The notes under the pieces were generated by a model. That model did no database searches, was not told the origin of the DNA, and worked only from the letters and a program-made list of their open reading frames with translations. The translations under genes and the position numbers were made by a program. A stretch of 64,000 nucleotides of DNA from Branchiostoma floridae (taxonomy: Eukaryota > Chordata > Leptocardii > Amphioxiformes > Branchiostomatidae), in contig NC_049984.1 of assembly GCF_000003815.2 (NCBI RefSeq), positions 20,595,498 through 20,659,497 on the forward strand, read 5' to 3'. Below are positions 1 through 12,400 of this stretch, piece by piece; positions within the stretch are counted from its first letter, which is position 1, and every line of letters starts with the position of its first letter.

Positions 1-3000
1 AATTTTCTATGTAATAACTACTAGTAAATGTTATAAAACATTTCCTTTCTGTACTCAGAAGAGGAGCCCGCTCGTGCCATGTTCCAACATTTTATTAGGC
101 TATTAATAGCATGTGGTCACATTTTTCTGCACACAAATAATGCAATTAATATTGTTTATGTGTCAACTTCTTCCAATACTTTAAAAATATTTAGGAAGTG
201 AAATGAAATACATTTTTGTATTTGAAATAAGTTTGTACACACTGTAACAGATACTCATCTAATCAAATCCTCATTGTAACAATGTTTCTGTGATGAATAA
301 AGATAAGAAAAGTCCAGTTTGGTGAAGAGTTATTATTATGATGTAAATAGTATTGTTAATAATAAATAGCTATGTTTTTCTAGTATTGGTTACCCGCCCC
401 TAGTCAGGTTTATAACACTAATGTGTCTGAGCCTTTTGTACATTAATTGGGCACTGAGGTGAATCAATATCCATATTTGCACTAAGTTCCTCAAACCTGG
501 GTAATAATAGCACAGAAAAAAGGACCACAATGTAAATATCAGTCAGATGATAGCACTATGAATTGAAAATCTTGTTCAGAATTCACTCTAAAATGGTTGT
601 ATGAGAAGCTATGCTATAACAGTCCCTCCCGCGATACTTATAGAACAGTCCCGCAAGGAGGTCACATGACTAGTGCCCGCCATTTTGAATTGCTATAGTT
701 AATGTATGGTAGTATCGTCGCCGTACATTTTGACCAAAAACAGGGACTTAAAATGCTTGTAAAGCACGGAAACTCCGTACACGTCAATGGGACACCATCT
801 TGAACATGTTTGTGGCGGTAGGTTTAGGTGTCGTTATTTTTGTGGATATAGTGGGCATTCGCTAAAAAGACATTTTGCTGGGCGTTCGCTAAAAAGACCA
901 TCGAGAATCGAAAACTTTGATTTATGTCACTTCGGGTCAATGGATTGACTTGAAACTCAGGATTAATACATGGGAGCACAACGTGGACATATTCCAAGCA
1001 AAAAAAATGAGATTCGTGCAGCGCAGACTTCTCTAGAGTGGGCGTTTGTGAGCATTCGCTAAAAAGACCATGCGGTTATTTACTCCTTAACAACGTGCAG
1101 CCTTCGTAGGCACATCATAATGTACAATTTGTTACTGTTAGAGTGTTGGGCTCAGAGCCAAGAGGTTCTGGATTCTAAGTCTTACTATTTATGTCATACC
1201 TGTGACGCGAAAAAGTTCGATACGGGTGTTCCGGACCGTGTGATAACTTCCGTATCACACAGGTTTGAAAGTTGTATCACACAGCCTTCCTTTGAGTAAA
1301 TCGAACCATTTCGAGCGGGCCAAGTGCGGCACGGTTGGCAATCGAAATACCTGATTCAGACGTTGGAACATTGCTGTTGTAAAGCTTAATCTGATATTTG
1401 TAAAGGTATTTTCGCTAACGAAAAGTGATTTTATGCCTACCTCAGGAAGGTCCGAGCAATTACACGTAGAGACACATAATCAGCCCAACACAATCAGATT
1501 TTTTGGCGGTAATACCAGAGATGATTTAATTAGAAAAACACAGCTGGCCAAGGCTTTACCATGAACTAGCTGACTGAAAAAGGTCTGAACAGATTTTTCC
1601 CGCCGGCTGCGACCACATGTAAGATCTGTCCATCACACTAAGGGCGGCTCCTCATTGGTCTGCGTCTGCAGGCACGACCGCATGGTAGTTTCAGCTTACA
1701 CCGTTTTTGCAGGCTTTTGTGAGCTGTCACAGTAAATACTAAATACTTGCTCAACCCCCTGAGTCCGCCCTAAAATCGGTATTTAATGATACATATGAAA
1801 TTTATGATCCCAATCATAATTCATTTTTGGCATGATTTGATTTTGCTACAGCAGGTGTTAAACACAAGTTTGACTGTACATTTAACTGTATGATTAGGAA
1901 CTCTAGAACTGTTCAACTGGAAGTTCCAACACAAAAATTGTACTTGCTTAGATTTTCGATTGATCAGCACAGAAACACACCACACGACAGAAACACATTT
2001 CAAAAGTAATTTTTAAGCTCAACTAAATATTTCTTAAGAGTGCCCCAGTTGCAGTTTGTTCAATGGTTGTTCGCAATATAATAGGTTACACCTGGCAGTA
2101 ATTTACAACTGCTGCCTTGTCCAAGTTCAATGTAAAGTGGCCGATACAAGTACATATTATTTATTCAGAAAAAATTTAATAGCAGAACCAGAACACTCTC
2201 CTCTAGAGTGCAGTATGATATTAGGTACCCAAAAATACCAGGTATAGCTCAATTTTCCTGCATCTATCTACACACCAAATATGAAGTCTAAACTTCTCTC
2301 TATTCTAATTGAGGCACGTGAATGCTCCTGACCTGGTTTCGCGTCGTTAAGAGGCGACACCTGGTCTGGAGCAGTCCACAGCCTCTCATTAACCACCTGT
2401 ACACCCTCACCTGTCCATAGAACCTTTAATACGCCTCAGAGCTTGTATTTTCTATCTGTTGAATCTACGTCGCAGAGGTTGGGCGGAAGTGGATGGAGAG
2501 CTTTAGGAGCAAAGACATTTCGGCGGAATTGACTTAAGGGCGGTCTGGTTTTAGGTTGGAAGGTATAGGAAGACATGGTAATACAGACGATTGAATGTGG
2601 GAAGCAATTTGCAATGTTTATGCGTGTGCACTTTATGCGGTATTATATGGATCAGAAACTTGGCAAGCCATAGGGTAACAGTGTGACACGGCAGACGGAG
2701 GTTATGTGACATCCTGAGACTGTTTGAGCATTTGCCATTTTTTCCCCATTGCTGAGAGATGTGCGGCACACAAGACGCGAGAGGGCTAAAGTTTGGGGGA
2801 AGTAAAAGCTTTAAAACAATGCCTCCCCCCCTTTTTTCCGTTCTCTGTTTGAAGACCGTTCAGTGACCCAGTGACTTTTTTGCCCATACCTTAACCTTCT
2901 TCCGGAGCTTCGCCTTGGGTCACTTCACATAATTTACTATTCTGCAACACATTCATACATATCAAGACTATCACATTCATACATATCAAGGCTATAACCT

Positions 3001-3253
3001 TTTCCTATTAAGTAAAGGTGAAGACACTCAAAAGAAAATAATGATAATGATACAGGTCAAATAGTCAAGAACATTCACTGAACTCATGTCCAAGATGGTG
3101 AACCAGGTCTTGTTCATAATTCATTATGTACCATGGCAGGCATCATCCCGTTTCTATTTAATGATAGATTGAGTGATGAAATTGACCTGTATGATATTTT
3201 CCCCTATTTTTGTACAGGACTGTGTGTCTGACATATGTACTGTTATTCCCTAG
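1..3253. other. Piezo intron, no coding exon recognised
   Basis: I found no Piezo exon here. It contains three copies of TTCGCTAAAAAGAC (about 858-871, 885-898, 1055-1068), a short palindromic block near 1232-1285 with GTGTGATAAC and GTATCACACAGG, and a two-copy 24 bp tandem repeat at 2948-2995. Probably old transposon debris. Confidence 0.6.
2948..2995. repeat. 24 bp tandem duplication
   Basis: Two adjacent 24 bp copies starting CACATTCATACATATCAAG, differing at one base. Confidence 0.9.
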
Positions 3254-3425
3254 AGGTGGACTATAATCCCCTACTGGAGACATGTCAGTTGCCCATGGGA
3301 GAAGCAGGATTGGCCTGGGACGTGTTCTGCTTTGGCTTTCTCCTCTTACAAAAGAGATGCCTCAGTAGCTACTACTTCCTTCATGTCCAAGCAGACCTAC
3401 AGGCACAATCAGCCCTGGCCTCAAG
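3254..3425 (+). CDS. Piezo: Piezo exon 1 of window (start of beam)
   Basis: Residues 1-56, with a transmembrane-to-beam transition reading FGFLLLQKRCLSSYYFLHV then QADLQAQSALASR, close to vertebrate PIEZO1. The acceptor is TTCCCTAG at 3252-3253. An AG further upstream at 3217 is excluded because a TGA at 3229-3231 lies in frame. The donor GTGTGA follows 3425. The first codon is split, so an exon lies upstream of the window. Confidence 0.9.
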
Positions 3426-6400
3426 GTGTGAGATTTGACTTCAACAATATCATTGATTGGTACTACTCCAACAATTTACTTCCGGCAAGATCCGATGATC
3501 GAAGCAGTGAATACTGTAAATGCAGAAATGTTCATGGTGGTTTAATTTATGTTGAACTTCTTGGTTTTTTGCAGTGGCCTCTTCACCATGAACTCAAAAC
3601 CACCATGAACACTAAATTTCCCACTACCGTGAAAGTAAATTGCCACAAACTTCAATGCACTTACACTACTGATATACAAGTTTAAAATAAGAATTAATGA
3701 ATTTGGCTGTGTAGCGTACTAATGAGTCATTAAAATTCACCTTATATGATACCTTTCATTCCAACAGAGGTGCAGAGCTAATTCGTCAGAACCTTATTGA
3801 GGAAGTGAAGGCTAGAGAAGAAGAGGAAAAGAAGATCTTAGTTAGCATTAAAAAATCGTGAGTACCTTTTATACACACACTGTACATGTCAGACATGTAA
3901 ATTGACATGATGATACATGTAATAGGGCAGAAAGAGTTATTCATGTACAGGTACATGTACATCATGGCCCTTCAACCCTGAATAGCTAGGGAAGATAAGC
4001 TATAATGTATCCCCAGCATTTGATCCACTTCTCAAGTCATGTGTAATCAGCATATAGCGAAGTCATTTAGAAGCATTGGATTGATTCATTCCAGGACAAA
4101 GGCTGGTACTGTTGAATCAAAAGTTTTCCCAGCTTCCTCCTGTGTTGAACATTATTCGTTAGAATCTGTAGTAGATTATGAAAGATACACTTGCGGAATA
4201 TGTACATCAGATATTTTGCTTATAGATAGATAATCTTTATTGCATATTCATGCCCGAGGGCTAAATGCACAAAGGGACCACATATGGTCTTATGGATGCA
4301 GAGGAAAAAAAGAAACTAGACTTATACAAACTTTTAGACTAGTCTAAATGGAAAAGGAACTAAGACACTATGTGTTACAATCTCTATAGATGATAGGTTT
4401 AAACATGAATAACTTTTCATCCTAACTGTGTATTGCTTAATTTCTCTTAACTAGCATGGAGAGAATACGTGCCAAACAGGCAAAGTTTTTGAAAAAAACA
4501 GAGAAGGAGAAGGACCACTTTCAAAGTAAGAATCTGTTCCTTTTTTGTTTCGCAATATGCATTCATTTGATAATGTATTTTGAGTGTCACATTTTGTGTG
4601 TCACACATACAGTGTCACCTTTTGTGTATATGACTCTGTATGTTTGTATACATTCCGTTGCAACAGCACATACGAAGAGAATATAAAGACCCTGTGTCTT
4701 GAGTGGGAAAATACAGGTACATATGTCATAACTGCAGTTTGTTCTATTAAAAATATAATGTTGTATGTTTGTGTTTGTACGTATAAACCTAACACTGGGT
4801 TGCCAGTTTCTGGTACATGTATAGAATAGCTGTTGTGTGTGTTTGTGATAGATTTGTGGCAATTTTTTGCACAAATTTTAATGTAACAAACTTTAAAGTA
4901 TTTATTGTCCTTCAGGTCACAGGATTAGAATGCAACAAGTTAAGTAAATAGGTGCTAAGTGCAGCTGGCCTACAGAGTGCCTAGCATCAGTAGAAACTTA
5001 CAAATGGTCAGAATTTGATTTGAGTGAGAATTGATTAGATGGAAGTTGAATTTTTCACGAAACTTAAAAAACTGTTAAACTAAAAAAATCTTTCTGTGAA
5101 ATTGAATATTTGAATAATAGTATTAGTCTGCCAAAGGTACCCTGTTTGAAATGGAACAAACTGAATAATATTATGAAATGTTGTATTGCAACAACATATC
5201 TCTGCTTTTACCGACTGAGTTCCATGGTACAAATGTACATAGATGACGTGAAATCATGTTCACAATGCCCTCAATCACCTACATGTACATGTAGACCATT
5301 TAAATATAATCATTTTGCATTTGCTCCTTTCTATATATTTTAATAGTATTTTGTATTTCTTATTTTATCAGACATGTAATCACTATTAGGTAACCACAAC
5401 ACACTGCTTAAAATCAGATTAGGGATTACTTAAACCTTGCCTAAATTAGAACTGTGATACATACATGTATATGGCAGAGAAGGAGTGAAGTCTCATTCAG
5501 TCAAGTACATGTGTAGGTCAAATGAATAGTGGACAATTTTGCTTACTTTAGTACGCATTGACAACTGAAAAGGAAGACTACATAACAAGCATATTCGTGT
5601 ACCATTAGCTTTTTAGATGGATTTAGTCATAAAGGTTACATATATTGATTTGAATGACATCTGACAAAGAATGCTCATTTCTGCATATATTAAGTTGAAC
5701 AAAATTTGAAACCCACACCTTTTTAATGATTTACTGCAGCCTTTGTTCATTAGATATCCAAAGCAGTTTCTTATTAGAATTCATCAAAGAAATCATGAAA
5801 ATTAATTACTTGTAGTCCTTTCTTTACTGATTCTGTGACAACAACCGTTGGTATCAGATCTCAGGTTATCAATGAAGGTGAGCTTTGGTCTCCCTTCGCT
5901 TGTTTTGTTGGATCCCAGAGTACAAACTTGGAGGCAATGGTGTCAGGAAGCCTGATACTGTAGCAGCCAGTTTCATTCCTCTTGTTAAGAATTATAGGGA
6001 CAACAAAGACAAGTATCATTTCCATCTGGGGCGGGAGGAGACACAGAAAAAGCTTGGCGTGCACTAGCTGTACTACATCTAGCCCAATCTGCACAAGCAT
6101 TTGTCGGTGTAATATTGAATAATGACCTATTGAACAATTAAGGGTTAATGACCCGGCCCGAGGTATATACATTTTGTATAGTGTGATAACGCCAGGTCCT
6201 CACACCACCGAGTGAGTGAAGCATGACAACTTGTCAAGCCTTTTCAAACTTTTACTGTACTGTATTCATGATCATTCCTCCCTCCGGGGTCTGATCTTTC
6301 CTCCTTCAAGTTGCTCTGTGCTATTCTTATTCATGTATCTCTCATTCTAATTTATCCTGTGTGTCTGTCCTTCTGATTGGTCCAAGCTTTCAAAAGTCAA

Positions 6401-9400
6401 TATCATATAGCCAGGCGCCGCGGACCAATCAGAAGGCCTCATTCCACGTTGGTTATACACATTGGTAACACATACATGTAGATTCCGGCCAGGCCGCTGT
6501 ATATTGCTCCTCTGATTGGTCAGAATGAATCGCACCGGTGTCGATTCACCAGTGTAAATCGACACCAGTGCCAGTGTCAATTCATTTGACCAATCAGAAG
6601 GAGTGATACACACAAGAAAGTAAGGAATATGCAGGCATTGGTCAACAAAAAGGAGCGAAACATTGGCCTGAGCAGAGGGACTAAGTACAGACCAGAAGCG
6701 GGAACAGCTCTTTCTATTACCATTGATAACGAGTTTTGTTGTTCTAAAAAGCCAAAGACTGCAATGTTTCGAATATTTTCTGTTTAAATTGGGTTTCAAA
6801 ATTCAATCTATAATCTCCTTACAAATGTATATCCCAAAGAACAAAATGTAAATTTTCAGAAATTTGTCAAAGGAATTCACGCGTATAGTCCTAACAGGAG
6901 TTTGCAAGTTTTGGTAGGCTATATGATGATAACGTTAATGACACGCCTGTTCCTCGGTGTACATTGTGTCATAACGCCTGGTCCTTTGCTATAACCACCT
7001 CATAAAACCACTGAGTGAGCAAAGCAAATGCGGTGGTTTTATGAGGTGGTTATAGCAAAGAACCAGGCGTTATGACACCATATACACCGAGGAACAGGCG
7101 GGTCATTAACCCTTAATCAACACACGTGTGTTAATAAAACTATTTAATGCACAGCTGTTAAGGATTTTCCATGTGTGTATGGCATCATCACCAACATGAT
7201 GGGGTCTTCTGATTGGTCAACGTCCCCTGGCTATATGATAATTACATTTATACAAATTTTAGTTTGGCTAGATAACAATCAAAACCAGCCATACAATCCA
7301 GTTAAACATGTGCACCACACAGTCCTAAGAATACATTGTCAACAACAATGCAGTAAAATATGCAGATACAAGACATTGTTAGTTTGTGCAGGTTTGTTCG
7401 GAGGTTGCAAAATAAGAGACTTAACCACACTATGGATGTGATTTGCATATATGACCTTACATCTAGAGTGATTTTGTGCATTAACCAATGATCGGATGTG
7501 CCAGAATAGATTGAACATTGTTTCCAAAAATCATCAAGGTGGCGACAAAGAAAGTGATGAGGAGCAGGGTGGGGAGTGGCAGAAGAAACGAGATAAGGAG
7601 TACCCCTGGCTGACGAACCGTGGGGATGACACTGGTTCAGAAGGTGCCTGGGATAAAGACTTATCATGCAGGGTGCCAGTAGAAGCTGGATGCCTGCTGC
7701 AGCATGTTGCCAAAGTACATGTAGCACAACTCCTAGTATTAATACTTCTGTACTTCCAATGCCAAGCCTAACTCATCCGTAGACTTTCTCCACATACATT
7801 ACCATAGCTGCAGCTGGGTGATGCAGATGCACAGGGCATGCTAATAAGCAAATACTAGTAGATAATATACATGTAACAATCTATTTCAATTCCTGGACTC
7901 AAACCATGTCAACTTGTATTTGATGAAAGAAGGATAGAAATAACTTCAGAAAACTTACAAAAAGCAATCAAGGCAGATCTACCATGCTACGTACATGTAT
8001 AGCTTGATTTGGAAGTCATAATAGTCTCAAATTTAATTCAGTGCACCCACTAAATTGAATCATGAGCATTTACTAACCAGACCCTTCCTTCAGCTTTGCT
8101 ATTAATTTTTTTTGCATGAGCAAAAGAAGCAGTCTAGGATACCTAACAAATATCTATTAAGTAAGTACACTCAGCACAAAATGTTTGGAAACATGAATTT
8201 GATCAATCAGATCTCTATTATTGCCTTATCAATTGTATTGTGCTAAATTTATCACCTTTTACAAACTTTCATACCACATTTGCCATGATCCTACATTCAG
8301 AGGTTAAACACCAGAGTTGACTATGCAACTACATCACACAAGAAAACAAATGAGGTATCATACGTAATAGAACGCATTTGATATCATTAGATATTGACAG
8401 AGGTATGATCAATCGATTTTCAAGTTTCCAAACTTTTAACAGAAATTCCACTTTTAGTTTGTAACACATTGTTTTCAGTAAGTTATTCAGTGTAATAAAC
8501 TATATTTGTTGCAGGACAAATGCAGGTACACAATGCTTCTTTAAGCATTAAAGTATGAATGCACATATTGCCTATTGGTTCCAATATTTAATTTCTACTG
8601 CTGGAACCTGAAGTCATGAAGACTTGCCAATTTCTTGGGCAGTAGCAACCTTAAAGTTATAATGTTATACATAATGTACATGTGACACTAACCAGAAGTA
8701 CATTGTGTACTGCTGCGTTTTCAACAAAATTTGCATAAATTGTGTAATCTTTTGCATTGTCATTGAACGTTTGCTTGACTAACATGTTTTACTAAGTTAT
8801 TCCCTTAAGTTAAGTATAGAAAACGATCTTGCCTATTTTAAGACAATCTAGTTTCAGAAGCTACAATGCGTTACGTTGGTTCTGCTAGCAATGTAACTTT
8901 GATGTAATTGAATTGAAGGCTTATAATTATGTAACGTTACATCAAGGCTCTAGCCAGCGTCCGTTTTTCCGTCAGTTGACGGTAATTTGCTGTGTGGGAC
9001 GGAAACATTTTAAAACCAATCCGTCAACCTTGACGGACCAAAATCTGATAAAAGCTCCTTGGTGAAAGCTTCAGGCGGCTTGGGGGCCGTAAAAGCCACA
9101 CACTGTTTGTTTTGCTATTGTTATGATTGTTGACAATGTGTGTCGGTGCCCTTTCGCATACGATAATCTCATTAAAACCCGTTTTTCAAGGTCTCAGTTC
9201 AGTCTCTCTACCTCCTGGAATAGTGTTTCCGCGACAATGGGAATTGGCTGACGGAAAAGAATTTCGAGCTGGCTAGAGCCCTGTTACCTGTAACGTTACA
9301 TGTATTTACCCTGTACATTGACAAAATTGACCTGTATCCAACCATTCTACAGTAACTGTTGTTCCTTCTGATTTGGAACTTGTGAGAGGAATTTCTCATG

Positions 9401-12400
9401 GCTGAGTGGACCTTGTCCTTGTCCTTATATATGTCCTTGTATATGATACATATTTATGCGGTAGCATGCATAGTCCAGTGGTTAGTGGCCTGTCTGGACC
9501 AAGAATCTGTGAGTTCGTAACCCGGCTGTTGTCACTCACCCGACTTGCACTGCAAACTGGCCAAGGAGTGTAGTCAGCCAATCAACAACCCAAAAAATGA
9601 TGTTATTTTGCTTTTCTACAGGATTACAGCTTGGGTTTTGAACATAAAGTAACTTAAAGAAGTTCTAATATTGTGATACTGGCCATTGTTTTATTATTTT
9701 CCTTTGAAATTGGCAAGATATATGCTAACGTAGTACATGTAGTTATGATCCCTCATGTTACATAAGGGCAAGATCGTGGAACTTTCATGTCATTCAAGGG
9801 CAAGATCATTGAATTTTTTGTCATCCAACAGAAAGAGTTTTGGAACTTTGATGCCACCCAAGGACAACATCATGGAAAACTGAAAATGTACTTTGTCTGA
9901 AATTGGCAAGATATATGAATCTGGTTGTATTACAGTAGCATTAATTTGAATTTTGTTATTTGAGAGGATGTGAGAACTGGTAAGTGGAACCTGTCTGACT
10001 GTTTCTGGCCTTCTGTCTAGCAATCAGAGGAGGGGATTACTACCTGTTCGAGTCGGACAGTGATGAATCTGATGAGGAGGAGCTAGAGGAGGTAGAGACC
10101 AAGGACAAGACTAAGGAGGATCAGAAGGCAGGGCCTCTCCAGGTTGGACACTCAATGTTTTCACCCTCACCCTCAAAATTGCAATGATCTTTCCAAATGT
10201 GGGAGATATACATGTACCATGTATCTACATTCAGTCCAGTGCAATGCCATTTGACAATTTTAGTTACTGTAACATATATTTGGATTGGGGTAACACAGAA
10301 CACATGTACATGTATGCCATAGTTTTTCAATGGTGGTAAAAGTGAGGATTGAAAGCAGACAGGTAACTCAGACAATTTATTGGGATCACTCACTCACTGA
10401 ATGAAAAATCAATGTATGGTGCAGGTTTGCAGCAAATTTAGAAATGGGCCTTTCCTTTTCCTAGATCCTTCATGCAGCAGTCATTGAGAGTCAACTAAAG
10501 GCTAAGAGGAGGGAGGCAAGGAAGAAGAAGCTGTCACGATTCTTTAGTATGTATACATGTACGATGAGAGAATTAGATGTGATTTGATGAAAAATCAGAT
10601 AAGCATGCATGAATTTTAGCTACTCAAATAATTGCACTAACTTCTTTTCTGAATATAAACACAGTTCTTATTTGCTACACATATTTGCCTCAGCATACTG
10701 CTTCAGCTTTTGCCACGGTCCACTTGCACACTAGAGATTCCTAAGTAATTTGGGATCTTGTACAAATGGCTGAGAATTTAGAACAAACTTTCACATGATG
10801 GTTTAACAAATGTATTTCCTGAAGAACTGCGGCGAATGGGCATGAAGAGGACAGCATCAGTGGAAGATCTGACAGAAGAGGAGCTGAAAGAGGAGAGAGA
10901 AGAGCAAAAAGGTTACTTCTTTTGATTCCTTATTCAACTCTAAAACATTGTATGCGCCCACTTCCTAAAGGAAAGAATGCTTTTGGCTCTCACAACTAAA
11001 ACACTAGCTTTGCCAAACATTATTGCTGCACAGTGCCTCATTGTCCTCAAAGTCAAACCCAGGTTTACTTTTTGGCAGACCACTTCGGACCTTCTCCAGA
11101 TATGTCATGAGCAAAGTTACATGTAATGTACATCTTGTACTGGTTCAAAGTAGATTCCTTTTAGTTAAATCAAAGGAGGCAAGGTAGTGTTGTGAAATAA
11201 ATCTTGTTGTGACTATAACATAGAAATTTCTCCAACTTTGAAACCATTTGATCATGTTACGTCGATGTAGGTTAGACATCCAGGTAATAAGATACGCCAA
11301 AAATAGTTACTCAAGCAACTGGATATGGTTTTGAAACGGTCAGACGTTTCGGAAAGAATCCACTTTCCTTCGTCAGTGACATTTGATCATGTTATACAGT
11401 TTTGTAATGTCTCTTTTCAGAAACCTTATTGGACAAACTCAAACTGTACCTAAGAATCTTCTGGCTGGTCTTGGTGGCTACAATCGACCTGATAATTGAC
11501 TGGCTGAACAGCTTCTCCCACCACTACCGCCACATTGCAGTCACCCTGCAAAAAGAGAGGAGATTCCTTGCCAAACAGGCAAGAATGGTAAGAAGTCGAG
11601 CAGTATACCTGTTGTGTACTTAGAATGGTAAGAAGTCGAGCAGTATACCTGTTGTGTACTTACAATGTAGTAGTTTCTGGTTGCCAACTTCTTTCATTTT
11701 CTATAAATAAACTTGATTTTGTAACAACCTTAGCGTACATGTAAGAACCATGCACTTCCAAACTCATGCTTCTGATAATTGTAATTGGTACTGGATGATT
11801 TATAAGTAATTGTTAGATGAGGGCAATTCAAAAAGTCATACAAGTGGTTTTACATAAGGCTGAATTGAAATTTGGTACAAAGGTAAAGGCACATAATTCT
11901 TTTGTGTCTGAGGTTTAGACGCCCGCGCGCAAATCGTTTTAGTTTGGTTAGACTTGCACTGCATGACATGTATGTGTATACTGCTAGTATCATCAAAGGT
12001 CAGAGTTTGATTCCTGCATATGGCTTCTGAACTAGGACCACAAGTTCCCGGATGAACACCATGGCAAAATGGATTTGCAATTAGAAACTGGAATATGTTT
12101 CGGAGCATACATAATGACAAATGGCTCGCCAAACAGATAAAACCGTTTCAGTTTTTGCATCATAAATGGAGCCTGAGATTTTTATGATTGACTTATCAGA
12201 GATGATTTGAAGATGAGCTTCAGATTTCCATCAGGAGATCAATCCTTCGAGATCTGAGCCACTATTATTATTATTACAATTGCTGTAGGAAGCTGAAATC
12301 ACGCCTGTATGAGACCAATGTCTTCATACACAAATTGTAAGTTACATGCCAACTTTCATTTCTAAACTTCTAACATTTACTCTCTTACATGTCTGCCTGG

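Noticed and set aside
3217-3253. Alternative 5' extension of the first Piezo exon from the AG at 3217
   Set aside because: TGA at 3229-3231 lies in the Piezo frame. The acceptor at 3252-3253 gives an open frame.
6347-6799. 150-codon open frame on the - strand
   Set aside because: Lies across the inverted CTGATTGGTC motifs, which bias against stops. Contains no domain.
7175-7771. Overlapping frames on both strands near 7.2-7.8 kb
   Set aside because: No splice sites fitting Piezo phase, no family match. Kept only as unclassified intron.
9455-9570. Possible tRNA gene
   Set aside because: A and B boxes present but no cloverleaf stems, so it is a SINE head.
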